A stretch of DNA of 44,226 nucleotides, taken from positions 1 to 44,226 of the forward strand of contig CAVFKD010000011.1 of assembly GCA_963623095.1 (NCBI GenBank), written 5' to 3'. Positions 9,616 through 17,166 of this stretch are shown here, one piece after another. Position numbers and translations under genes: made by a program. The DNA is from UBA3210 sp963623095 (GTDB lineage Bacteria > Bacillota_I > Bacilli_A > RFN20 > CAG-449). The notes under the pieces are model-generated. The model made no database searches, was not told the DNA's origin, and saw only the letters and a list, made by a program, of their open reading frames with translations. Within the stretch, counting starts at the first letter, position 1. Every line of letters begins with the position of its first letter.

Positions 9616-9635
9616 CCGAAAAATTTAATTTGTGA

Positions 9636-11762
9636 TTAGAATAAACCAATAACTTTAGTCATATATCCATCTTCAGATAATGAATTTAAGTAAGTTAATG
9701 GATCACCATAGTCTGCGCCCCAACCTGAGCCCCAGAATAAATCGTAGTTCATATCATCACTAGATTCACCATAGTAAGAAGCATTGTTATAATCAGACAT
9801 ATTTGCAGTATCCATAACGTTGACTACTACATAGTCTGTACCAAATGTTTCTTCTAATGCTTTTTTATAGTATTGAGCTTGTGAATTTAATGTTGAAGAA
9901 GCTGAGTAATTAATAATATCAATTTGAACTGGGCCATCTTTAAAGAAGTCACTGCCTAATTCTTTCTTTGCTTCTTCAAAATATTCTTTAGCTTTCTCTG
10001 GTAAATACCATCCATCAACACCATCTTGTACTTTTATGCCGTCATCATTGAGTTCGTCTAAGTAATATTGGACTAAATCACCATACATTGTACCAGCATT
10101 CCAAGTTTTATTATCAATTGTGACAGTTTCATTTGTTTCAACAAAGTCAGGTGAAACTAACATATTTCTTAATGAAACAGTAGCTAAGTCTTCAGTTGTT
10201 GAAATACCATTCCAAGTCTTTTTGCTGAATGCATAAGATAATGCTTTTCTAAAGTTTTTATTTAATAAAGCATCTTTTGTTTTCTTTTGTTCAGATTCGT
10301 TATCAAGTTTAGTTGATTTTAATGTTGCAGTTGAATCTTTACCATAATTCTTTCTATTTAAGTTATAGCCTAAGAAATATGTTGTAGCTTGAGTATTTGT
10401 TTTATAAGCATATAGATCATAATAACCATTAGTCTTAGCTTTTTCCATTAATTCACTAGATAATGTACAACCTGTGTATTTACCTGCAAGGCAATCATTC
10501 CAGTATTGATCTGTATCATTTGATGAAGAATAAGTATAGTCAATTGTTTCAACTAATACTTTGTCTGCATCGTAATAGTTAGGATTCTTTTGGAAAACGA
10601 TTTGGTTTTGATCAGTAAGTTTTGTACATAAATAAGCACTGTTATAAAGAATTGTATCAATATTATTTGATGCGCCAACTTTACCATATTTATATGCTGC
10701 AGTTTTTGATTTTGATTTGAATTTAGATCTACCAAATACACCGCCTTGTTCTTGGAAGAAAGCGGAATTCATTGGCATGAATGTAGAATAAGTTAACATT
10801 GATTCAAAATAAGGAATATCAGTTGTTAATGTAATTTTTAAAGTATAAGCATCTGTTGCTTTAATACCTACATCATTGAATTTAGTTGTTGTGCCTTTGA
10901 AGTATTCTTCTGCGCCATCAACTACTCCACAAACTAATTCACCTAAACCTGCAGAACAATCTAACATATGATGGAAGCCATCGACGAAGTCTTGTGCAGT
11001 AACATTTGCATAAACATCACCATTTGCTTTATACCATTTTGCGTCTTGTCTTAAGTTGAAAGTCCAAGTAGTTTTTCCATTTTCAACTGCTTTTGACCAA
11101 GTAGTTGCAATACATGGTTTTAAATTGCCTAAGTTATCGTATTGAACTAAACCTTCAACCATATTTGCTAAATATTCAGTTGTTGTCGCTCTAGAGTTAT
11201 TTTGAATATCTAAAGTTTCAGGAACCATTGAGAATAATGTATGATATTCAGTTTGAAGAATATGACCTTTTCCTGTTAAATAACTTGCAGGATCATAATT
11301 TCCTTCACTGCCCTTTGCTTTTTCTTGGTTATAAAGAGCTTTTAATTCATTTCTTTCTTCAACGGTAATAAAATCATCGCTGATAACTAATGATTTTAAT
11401 TTATCATTATCTGTTCCCCATTGAACACTTGGAACTGAGTTTGGTGCAATTCTTGTAATAGCCCATGATCCTCCGTCAGTAGTTGTTGGTAAAATAGCTG
11501 CAGAGTCGAGAAGTTTTGCTTCAGCTTGTGCTAAACGGATATATCTTTTAGAATCGTTATTGTATTCATCTTTATTTCCGTTTACAGGATTAATTGCGTC
11601 TAATGCTGCTTGGTATTCACCTAAGACATCTTGATAAATTGTTTCATCATCATATGATTGAACTTTACTTGAAGATGAGTCGGATGATGCAGTTGTATTT
11701 CCACAACCTACGACTGCAAGAAGAGCTGCTGCTGAAAGTAAACTTAATTGTCTTAATTTCAT
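9636..11762 (-). CDS. oppA: Oligopeptide-binding lipoprotein OppA, apparently circularly permuted
   Basis: Extracellular peptide-binding lipoprotein of family SBP_bac_5, 708 residues, with signal peptide and lipobox VVGC (Cys20). The domain order is odd. Residues about 68-145 (YIRLAQAEAKLLDSAAILP, then SWAITRI and SDDFITVEER) resemble the segment that normally ends such proteins. The normal domain start (about 166 onward, with PETLDIQ and VEGLVQYDNLGNLKP) follows it, and the protein stops right after GWGADYGDPLTYLNSL, where family members usually continue for 70-100 residues. No coding remnant follows the stop. A circular permutation explains this best; duplication followed by loss of the C-terminal copy is the alternative. 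It heads the opp operon. Confidence 0.93.
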   Translation of the reverse strand: MKLRQLSLLSAAALLAVVGCGNTTASSDSSSSKVQSYDDETIYQDVLGEYQAALDAINPVNGNKDEYNNDSKRYIRLAQAEAKLLDSAAILPTTTDGGSWAITRIAPNSVPSVQWGTDNDKLKSLVISDDFITVEERNELKALYNQEKAKGSEGNYDPASYLTGKGHILQTEYHTLFSMVPETLDIQNNSRATTTEYLANMVEGLVQYDNLGNLKPCIATTWSKAVENGKTTWTFNLRQDAKWYKANGDVYANVTAQDFVDGFHHMLDCSAGLGELVCGVVDGAEEYFKGTTTKFNDVGIKATDAYTLKITLTTDIPYFESMLTYSTFMPMNSAFFQEQGGVFGRSKFKSKSKTAAYKYGKVGASNNIDTILYNSAYLCTKLTDQNQIVFQKNPNYYDADKVLVETIDYTYSSSNDTDQYWNDCLAGKYTGCTLSSELMEKAKTNGYYDLYAYKTNTQATTYFLGYNLNRKNYGKDSTATLKSTKLDNESEQKKTKDALLNKNFRKALSYAFSKKTWNGISTTEDLATVSLRNMLVSPDFVETNETVTIDNKTWNAGTMYGDLVQYYLDELNDDGIKVQDGVDGWYLPEKAKEYFEEAKKELGSDFFKDGPVQIDIINYSASSTLNSQAQYYKKALEETFGTDYVVVNVMDTANMSDYNNASYYGESSDDMNYDLFWGSGWGADYGDPLTYLNSLSEDGYMTKVIGLF

Positions 11763-11797
11763 AATTTGTTTTCTCCTTTTTTTAACACGTTTTTTGA

Positions 11798-11833
11798 TAT
11801 ATATAGTAAACTATATATAAACAAAATAGACAA
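11798..11833 (-). promoter_or_regulatory. oppA promoter region with 22-bp palindrome
   Basis: A perfect inverted repeat with 10-bp arms (TATATATAGT / ACTATATATA) around a 2-bp centre occupies 11798-11819. On the minus strand a -35-like TTGTCT (11828-11833) lies so that a weak -10 (TTTACT, 17-bp spacing) falls in the palindrome centre. This is a plausible operator overlapping the oppA promoter. The AT-only content means chance cannot be excluded. Confidence 0.45.
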
Positions 11834-11893
11834 CATGTAGTTAAATGATAGTTAATATCAAAAATTAAATCAATAAAATTACAAAAGAATAAT

Positions 11894-11916
11894 AAAAAAA
11901 GTGGTCTATTGACCAC
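11894..11916 (-). terminator. Terminator after the secG-rnr-smpB operon
   Basis: On the minus strand a hairpin with perfect 6-bp arms (GTGGTC/GACCAC, 4-nt loop, 11901-11916) is followed by seven T. It lies 9 nt after the stop of the 108-residue membrane protein gene. The A/T tracts on both sides make it potentially bidirectional. Confidence 0.85.
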
Positions 11917-11925
11917 ATAATTTTT

Positions 11926-12252
11926 TTACTTGAGAAAGATACCCACAAAGAATATCATTCCAACAAATATTACTAAAGTAATAATATTAAGAATATTTTT
12001 CCATCTTTTTTCAATATATTCATCTGTTTGCTTATAAGCTTCAGGTCCTATTTGTTCTTTATAAATTGACTTATTCATACTTGCAAGTCTAGAAAATAAT
12101 AACATCGCATGAATAAGTGCGACTATCATAAAGCCAATTTTATAAACATCGTGATTGTTAGCTAAAGCTGAATATAAAACAAATCCAAGAAATATCAAAA
12201 AATTAATAATGCAAAATACAATCAAATAAGTTCTTTTATATCTTTTTGACAT
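11926..12252 (-). CDS. Small membrane protein of unknown function
   Basis: The product has 108 residues with three hydrophobic helices (about 9-30, 36-58 and 86-107) and a charged loop between the second and third containing EQIGPEAYKQTDEYIEKR. No family is recognised. Its AGGAGG ribosome binding site overlaps the stop codon of the preceding gene, 8 nt away, so it is the last gene of the secG-rnr-smpB run, directly before a strong terminator. Confidence 0.8.
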   Translation of the reverse strand: MSKRYKRTYLIVFCIINFLIFLGFVLYSALANNHDVYKIGFMIVALIHAMLLFSRLASMNKSIYKEQIGPEAYKQTDEYIEKRWKNILNIITLVIFVGMIFFVGIFLK

Positions 12253-12260
12253 GTTTCCTC

Positions 12261-12866
12261 CTAGACATGAAGTACAATTTTATTTAATTCATATAAGAAG
12301 TTTGCGATATAGTTATCATATCCTTCACAATGAATAAAATATAATTCATGTTCTCCTTGTAATAATCTTACTTTTAATCGATCGAAGATAAATTCTTCAT
12401 TGAATTCGTCATCAATAATTTCATCTAAACAAATAATTTTTAATTTATCTAAGAAAGTAGTTAAATATTCTATCTTTTTTAAATCTTTTTTTGAATAGAC
12501 AATTAAACAAGTTTCTTGTGATAATATTTGATCATTCAAGCAAGATATATCAAATTTAGATTCTACATTAATATCTTTCTTTTTAATCTTGGAATATAGT
12601 TTTATTTCTTTTTGGTTATTTGATATTAATATAGAACTATTTTTTAAAGATTCAATTGTGCTTTTTATGAAAAATTTTTCATAGTTTACAATTGGATTAA
12701 ATTTTTTCTTTTTGTAACAAATGGAATTAATCTTTTTTAGATAAATACGCTTAACAAAATGAAATTTAGTAAGATAATATTTACACGCTAAAAAGGATAG
12801 TTCATCAAACTTAAATGTAGCAAAACTAGTCCCAATGTATAAATATTTCTTAATTAAGCTTTCCAT
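12261..12866 (-). CDS. Unknown protein between smpB and a small membrane protein
   Basis: The product has 201 residues and is very rich in Lys, Ile and Phe. No signal peptide or transmembrane helix is evident. A C-terminal stretch (about 118-200) with LIVYSKKDLKKIEYL, CLDEIIDDEF and LYFIHCEG reads like an alpha/beta fold, but I cannot assign it. The ATG overlaps the end region of smpB with a 1-nt gap, so translation is probably coupled. The composition suggests a fast-evolving protein. Confidence 0.75.
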   Translation of the reverse strand: MESLIKKYLYIGTSFATFKFDELSFLACKYYLTKFHFVKRIYLKKINSICYKKKKFNPIVNYEKFFIKSTIESLKNSSILISNNQKEIKLYSKIKKKDINVESKFDISCLNDQILSQETCLIVYSKKDLKKIEYLTTFLDKLKIICLDEIIDDEFNEEFIFDRLKVRLLQGEHELYFIHCEGYDNYIANFLYELNKIVLHV

Positions 12867-12867
12867 A

Positions 12868-13323
12868 TTAATATCTTTCTTGTTTTTTAGATTCTCTATC
12901 TAAATCGCGTTTTTTAATAGTTTCACGTTTATCATAGAGTTTTTTACCTTTCGCTAAAGCTATTTCTACTTTAACTTTTCCTTTTTTAAAATATACTTTT
13001 GTACAAACTAAAGTATAACCTTTTTCTTTTATTTTTTGACTTAATTTTAATATTTCTCTTTTATGCAATAAGAGTTTTCTTGTTCTTAAAGGTTCATGGT
13101 TAAAAATATTGCCATTAAAGAATGGGGCAATATTTAAACCAAGTATATAAGCTTCACCATTTTTAATAATCGCATAAGATTCATTTAAACTCGCTCCATT
13201 GAATCTTATGGATTTTATTTCTGTACCTTTTAATTCAATACCCGCTTCGGTAAAATCGGATAAGAAATATTCAAAATGTGCTTTTTTATTTTGAGCGATA
13301 ATTTTTATGTTTTCTTCTGTCAT
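12868..13323 (-). CDS. smpB: tmRNA-binding protein SmpB
   Basis: SmpB carries tmRNA to stalled ribosomes for trans-translation. The 151-residue protein has the family's beta-barrel motif GIELKGTEIKSIR (28-40), followed by the conserved SYA/HEPLRTRKLLLHKREI region, and the C-terminal tail GKKLYDKRETIKKRD that mimics the tRNA anticodon stem in the decoding site. Its ATG lies 38 nt inside the 3' end of rnr and is preceded by AAAGGA, so the two genes are translationally linked. RNase R is also a trans-translation factor, so the pairing is functional. No ssrA gene is visible nearby. Confidence 0.97.
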   Translation of the reverse strand: MTEENIKIIAQNKKAHFEYFLSDFTEAGIELKGTEIKSIRFNGASLNESYAIIKNGEAYILGLNIAPFFNGNIFNHEPLRTRKLLLHKREILKLSQKIKEKGYTLVCTKVYFKKGKVKVEIALAKGKKLYDKRETIKKRDLDRESKKQERY

Positions 13324-15442
13324 TATTTCTTGTTCCTTTTCTCATTCCATTAAGTTTACGAGTTTTAAAGTTCTTAGTAATCTTTTCTTCATTTAATAAA
13401 CTAAAGGTTATTTTATGAGTATCAATATCTACTGCTTTTACTTTAATTGAGACAATATCTCCTAAAGATATACTCTTTTTAGAGAATGCACCTGTCGCAC
13501 ACATATATGTTTCATTAAAGGTATACATATCCGCTAAATCCATAAAATCAACAAAGCCATTAATACCATTATCAAGTTCAACAAAGAATCCTTTATTAGT
13601 CATACCATTAATATAGCCTTTAAATTCTTCATCAATATGTAATGACATATATTTCGCGGATTCTAAATCATCGACTTCTCTTTCAATAGAAATCGCTCTT
13701 CTTTCATAAATAGAACAATTTTCTGCGATATAAGCAATTTGTTCTTCAAAAGTAGCATTGGTATCTATATTACCTTTTACTAAATATCTATCAATTAAAC
13801 GATGTACTAATAAATCAGGATATCTTCTAATTGGTGAAGTAAAATGAGTATATGAAGTTGAAGCTAATCCAAAGTGATGTTTATTATAATCAGCATAACG
13901 AGCTTTCGCTAAAGATCTAAGCAACATCATTGAAAGAATTTTCTTTTTTGTTTCATCATTTACATTTCTAATGAAATTTGCTAGTTCTAAAGGCTTAACA
14001 GTTAATGGATCAAAATCAGTTTTTTCACCTAAATGCATTGCAAGGCTCATAAACGCTTCCATCTTTTTAGCCTTAGGTTGTTCATGGATACGGTAGATAA
14101 ATGGTAATCCCATTGCTTCAATAGTTTCCGCGACTTGTTCATTCGCCGCGATCATTAAATCTTCAATGAGTTTTTCTCCATCCCCTTGAGTTCTTTTTAT
14201 AACATCAACAGGTTGGCCTTTGTTATCTAAAACAAACTTTATTTCAGTTGTTTCTAAATCAATAGATCCTCTTGCAGATCTATTCTTTCTTATCTTTCTT
14301 GAAACTTCATTTAATAGATAAATTAAATCATCGATTTCACGAGGGAATCTATTTTCAATTTTTTCTTTATTTAATAATTTATTAACATAGTTATAAGTTA
14401 ATCTTGCATGAGATCTAATAACACCTTTAGTAATTCTGCTATTTAAGATATTACCGTAGCAGTCAACTGTGAATATACAAGATGTGACTAATCGATCAAC
14501 ATTAGGATTAAGTGAACAAATACCATTTGATAATTCAAAAGGTAGCATAGGTACAACTCGATCTGCGACATATATTGAAGTTCCTCTTGATAAAGCTTCT
14601 TTATCTAAAGGAGAGCCTTCAGTTACATAATGGGCAACATCTGCGATATGTACTCCAACAATATAACCTTCCGCACATCTTTCTACTTCAACTGCATCAT
14701 CAAAATCTTTTGCATCATCTCCATCAATTGTAACAATTACGTGATCTCTAAAATCTTCTCTTCCTTCAAGTTCTTCACTTGTAACTTCACTAGGAATCGT
14801 TTTTACTTGATTTCTTACCTCTTCAGAGAAATCAATAGATGCGTTATAAGAATAAATAATCTTTGTAATATCTACTCCCTTATCATTCGCACCACCTAAA
14901 ATAGAAATAACTTCAAGAAAATAAGTTTCTCTTGATTGACGAATAATTCGACAAGAAGCAATTTTACCTTTAGTTAAAGGTATAGATGTTTTATCAATTA
15001 TGAATACAGAATCTTTTGAAGCAATTCCTTTAACATCTAAATAGAAATACTTATTATATTCTAATATTTCACCAACTAAGATATTCTTATTTCTTTTAAC
15101 AATAGAATAAACTTCATATTCAGCTTTTCTAAAGCCACTTATCTTTTTGAGATAAACTTCATCATCTAAAATAGCCCCATTTAGATTAAAAGAAGAAATA
15201 TAAACATCTTCCTCTTCACCAATATTAGCGAAAGCAAATCCCTCTTTAACAGAGATAATTTTACCTCTTACTAAATTAAGTTGTTCAGGTAAATAATAAT
15301 TCTTTCTTACTTTGACAATCTTACCTTCATCTTCTAATTGGCCAAGAGCTTCTAAAGTTTCATTATTATCGCCAAAAAACTCAAGTAAAACCTTGAGTGG
15401 TAATGAATGTTTCTTTAATAATTCTAAAATTCTTTCTTTCAT
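13286..15442 (-). CDS. rnr: Ribonuclease R
   Basis: 3'-5' exoribonuclease of the RNB family that degrades structured and tmRNA-tagged mRNAs. The 718-residue product shows an N-terminal winged-helix region (about 1-50), two cold-shock domains (about 55-190), the RNB domain from about 225 with the catalytic acidic cluster DGDDAKDFDD (240-249), and a C-terminal S1 domain (about 610-690) followed by a short Lys/Arg-rich tail. Its length is near the usual 750-810. The last 38 nt overlap smpB. It follows secG across a terminator-like hairpin. Confidence 0.97.
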   Translation of the reverse strand: MKERILELLKKHSLPLKVLLEFFGDNNETLEALGQLEDEGKIVKVRKNYYLPEQLNLVRGKIISVKEGFAFANIGEEEDVYISSFNLNGAILDDEVYLKKISGFRKAEYEVYSIVKRNKNILVGEILEYNKYFYLDVKGIASKDSVFIIDKTSIPLTKGKIASCRIIRQSRETYFLEVISILGGANDKGVDITKIIYSYNASIDFSEEVRNQVKTIPSEVTSEELEGREDFRDHVIVTIDGDDAKDFDDAVEVERCAEGYIVGVHIADVAHYVTEGSPLDKEALSRGTSIYVADRVVPMLPFELSNGICSLNPNVDRLVTSCIFTVDCYGNILNSRITKGVIRSHARLTYNYVNKLLNKEKIENRFPREIDDLIYLLNEVSRKIRKNRSARGSIDLETTEIKFVLDNKGQPVDVIKRTQGDGEKLIEDLMIAANEQVAETIEAMGLPFIYRIHEQPKAKKMEAFMSLAMHLGEKTDFDPLTVKPLELANFIRNVNDETKKKILSMMLLRSLAKARYADYNKHHFGLASTSYTHFTSPIRRYPDLLVHRLIDRYLVKGNIDTNATFEEQIAYIAENCSIYERRAISIEREVDDLESAKYMSLHIDEEFKGYINGMTNKGFFVELDNGINGFVDFMDLADMYTFNETYMCATGAFSKKSISLGDIVSIKVKAVDIDTHKITFSLLNEEKITKNFKTRKLNGMRKGTRNNDRRKHKNYRSK

Positions 15443-15466
15443 GCTTACTTCCCTTTTTAAAATAAA

Positions 15467-15488
15467 AGAGGGTTAATAATAACCCCCT
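15467..15488 (-). terminator. Terminator-like hairpin between secG and rnr
   Basis: On the minus strand a 9-bp stem with one mismatch (AGGGGGTTA / TAACCCTCT) and a 4-nt loop is followed by TTTTATTTT. It starts 7 nt after the secG stop and lies 24 nt before the rnr start. It would at least attenuate read-through from secG into rnr. Confidence 0.75.
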
Positions 15489-15494
15489 TAATGA

Positions 15495-15716
15495 TTAACC
15501 AAAATACTTAGTTAAAAGTGTGAATAAGAAGAATACAATACCAACAATTAATGTTGCGATTGAAACTACCTTTTCACTACCTCTTTCTTTTGTTTTTGCA
15601 AAGATGTTCATCTTAGATCCACCTGTAATAGCGCCAGAAGCACCGTTTGATTTACCACCTTGTAATAGCGTTAATATAATCATTAAGATTGATACAATAA
15701 TTAATACAATTTCCAT
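15495..15716 (-). CDS. secG: Preprotein translocase subunit SecG
   Basis: Small accessory subunit of the SecYEG protein channel. The 73 residues contain the two family transmembrane helices (about 2-20 and 50-69) joined by the typical Gly/Ser-rich cytoplasmic loop LQGGKSNGASGAITGGSK. Ribosome binding site AAGGAGG is 6 nt before the ATG. It is followed by rnr and smpB, a common Firmicutes arrangement, and is divergent from the riboswitch-controlled folate transporter gene. Confidence 0.95.
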   Translation of the reverse strand: MEIVLIIVSILMIILTLLQGGKSNGASGAITGGSKMNIFAKTKERGSEKVVSIATLIVGIVFFLFTLLTKYFG

Positions 15717-15799
15717 AATTCCTCCTTAAGAGTCTTTAATATCATACAACAAAAAAGAAAAAAACACTATTAATTTTTTATAAATATTATTATTTATAA

Positions 15800-15828
15800 T
15801 AGACTTTAACTAAAAGTTAACTTATAAT
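15800..15828 (+). promoter_or_regulatory. Promoter of the folate transporter gene
   Basis: A -35 TAGACT (15800-15805) and a perfect -10 TATAAT (15823-15828) are 17 bp apart. The predicted start, about 15835, coincides with the first base pair of the riboswitch aptamer, which strengthens both calls. Confidence 0.75.
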
Positions 15829-15835
15829 GCTTTTA

Positions 15836-15957
15836 ACAGAGTAGTTAGAAAGCGTTAAGTGTCTATTTCTAGGATAAAGATTTAGGACGAACATCTCGGT
15901 GGCGGTTTTCTAACGCGTCCGCTGTAAGAACGCGGGCCTCTATAGGAGGTCTTTTTT
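15836..15957 (+). ncRNA. Tetrahydrofolate (THF) riboswitch with expression platform
   Basis: The aptamer spans 15836-15925. P1 is ACAG (15836-15839) with CTGT (15922-15925); the flanking conserved AGTAG and GTCCG, the box GCGTTAAGTG (15852-15861) and GGACGAA (15885-15891) match the THF class described upstream of folT genes. P2 is TTAGAAA paired with TTTCTAA. Downstream, GGCCTC (15935-15940) pairs with GAGGTC (15946-15951) before six T, forming a terminator that also buries the AGGAGG ribosome binding site. GTCCGC (15917-15922) can instead pair with GCGGGC (15932-15937), which excludes both P1 closure and the terminator. Ligand binding should therefore switch the gene off. Confidence 0.93.
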
Positions 15958-15958
15958 G

Positions 15959-17164
15959 ATGAAGAAGCATTCACTTTATAAACTGATATCTTTCTATATC
16001 CTTGTTATTGTTATAGGCTTTATTGGAGGATATTTTATTACTAATTTAATCAATACACAAAATGAAGTATTCGTATCAACTTTTGTATGTGAAGAAGCTA
16101 GTTTTAACGATAAAACTGCATCTTTAACTTCTAAAGAGTATTTAAATGAAGTAATTAAGAATCATCCTTCTTTAGAACTTGATTCCATCAATGTTGATTC
16201 ATTAATTGATAATAATGATTTTGTTCTTACAAAAGATGATGAAATGACTTATACAATAACCACTAAAACTAAATATTATGAAACTAGTTATATATCCTCT
16301 TCAAACAAGGTAATATCAAGAGCTTCTACATTTATTAAATATGCTTTATATGATTTAGTTGGAAAAGATAATATTACATTCAAAGATAGCAATATTGGAA
16401 CTACTAAAAATTCTTTTTCTTGTCCAATCGGAGGATTAATTGGTATTACAGGTTTATGTTTAATATCAACATTAATAGTTATTATAATGCCTAAAAAAGA
16501 TGTTAAAGAATTCGAATTTGACAACGAAACTACGTATAAAACGCCATTTCATTTAAGCTATTTTAAAAGTGCCTTATCTGAGCTAAAAAGCACAAAAAAG
16601 ATAGTTACTTTAGGTATGTTATTTTCTTTATTATTGCTATCTAAATTTATTTCTTTACCAAGTGGATTCGCTAATTTAAATATTGGTTTTGGATTTATTT
16701 TTATGGCGATAATTGGTTATATTTATGGTCCTTTTGTTGGTTTTATAATCGGAGGATTATCTGATATTATTGGTTATTTTATTAACCAAAGTGCTTATGT
16801 ATTTAATCTAGGTTATACCCTTCAAGCCGCATTGGCAGGATTTATCTATGGTATTATATTTTATAAAACAAGAATGAGTTTTTCTAAAGTATTATTATCT
16901 CGTATTTTAATTAATTTCTTACTCAATGTTTTATTAGGCAGTTATTTAATGATTATAGTTTATTATCAAGGTGGAAAGATAACCAATGATCAAATTCTTG
17001 CTTCATTTAGAATATATGCTTTAATTTATTCTTTACCAAAGAATATCATTTGTTTACTACCTCAAAGTATTATTCTTTATGCCATAATAAAAGCGATATC
17101 TCCAATACTATCTAGATTTGATTACATATCTAAAGAAGTATCGAATAATATCGCATTATTATAA
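15959..17164 (+). CDS. folT: Folate ECF transporter S component FolT with extra N-terminal membrane module
   Basis: Substrate-binding membrane subunit of an energy-coupling-factor transporter for folates. The C-terminal part (about 212-385 of 401) is FolT-like: NIGFGFIFMAIIGYIYGP, a GLSDIIGYF motif and LGYTLQAALAGFIYGI in family order. The THF riboswitch upstream supports the substrate. The first 210 residues are not part of a normal FolT (about 170-190 residues): TM helix 8-30, an extracytoplasmic domain 31-155, TM helix 157-178 and a cytoplasmic linker. This resembles the topology of Wzz/YveK-type proteins, by appearance only. I chose the ATG at 15959 over the in-frame TTG at 15956 because GGAGG is 10 nt upstream. 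The T/A modules are not in this window. Confidence 0.9.
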   Translation: MKKHSLYKLISFYILVIVIGFIGGYFITNLINTQNEVFVSTFVCEEASFNDKTASLTSKEYLNEVIKNHPSLELDSINVDSLIDNNDFVLTKDDEMTYTITTKTKYYETSYISSSNKVISRASTFIKYALYDLVGKDNITFKDSNIGTTKNSFSCPIGGLIGITGLCLISTLIVIIMPKKDVKEFEFDNETTYKTPFHLSYFKSALSELKSTKKIVTLGMLFSLLLLSKFISLPSGFANLNIGFGFIFMAIIGYIYGPFVGFIIGGLSDIIGYFINQSAYVFNLGYTLQAALAGFIYGIIFYKTRMSFSKVLLSRILINFLLNVLLGSYLMIIVYYQGGKITNDQILASFRIYALIYSLPKNIICLLPQSIILYAIIKAISPILSRFDYISKEVSNNIALL

Positions 17165-17166
17165 TA

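Noticed and set aside
9531..9635. Frameshift that would explain the short OppA C-terminus
   Set aside because: The 105 bp after the stop contain stem-loops and the oppB ribosome binding site, with too little space for the missing segment; the segment is found at the N-terminus instead.
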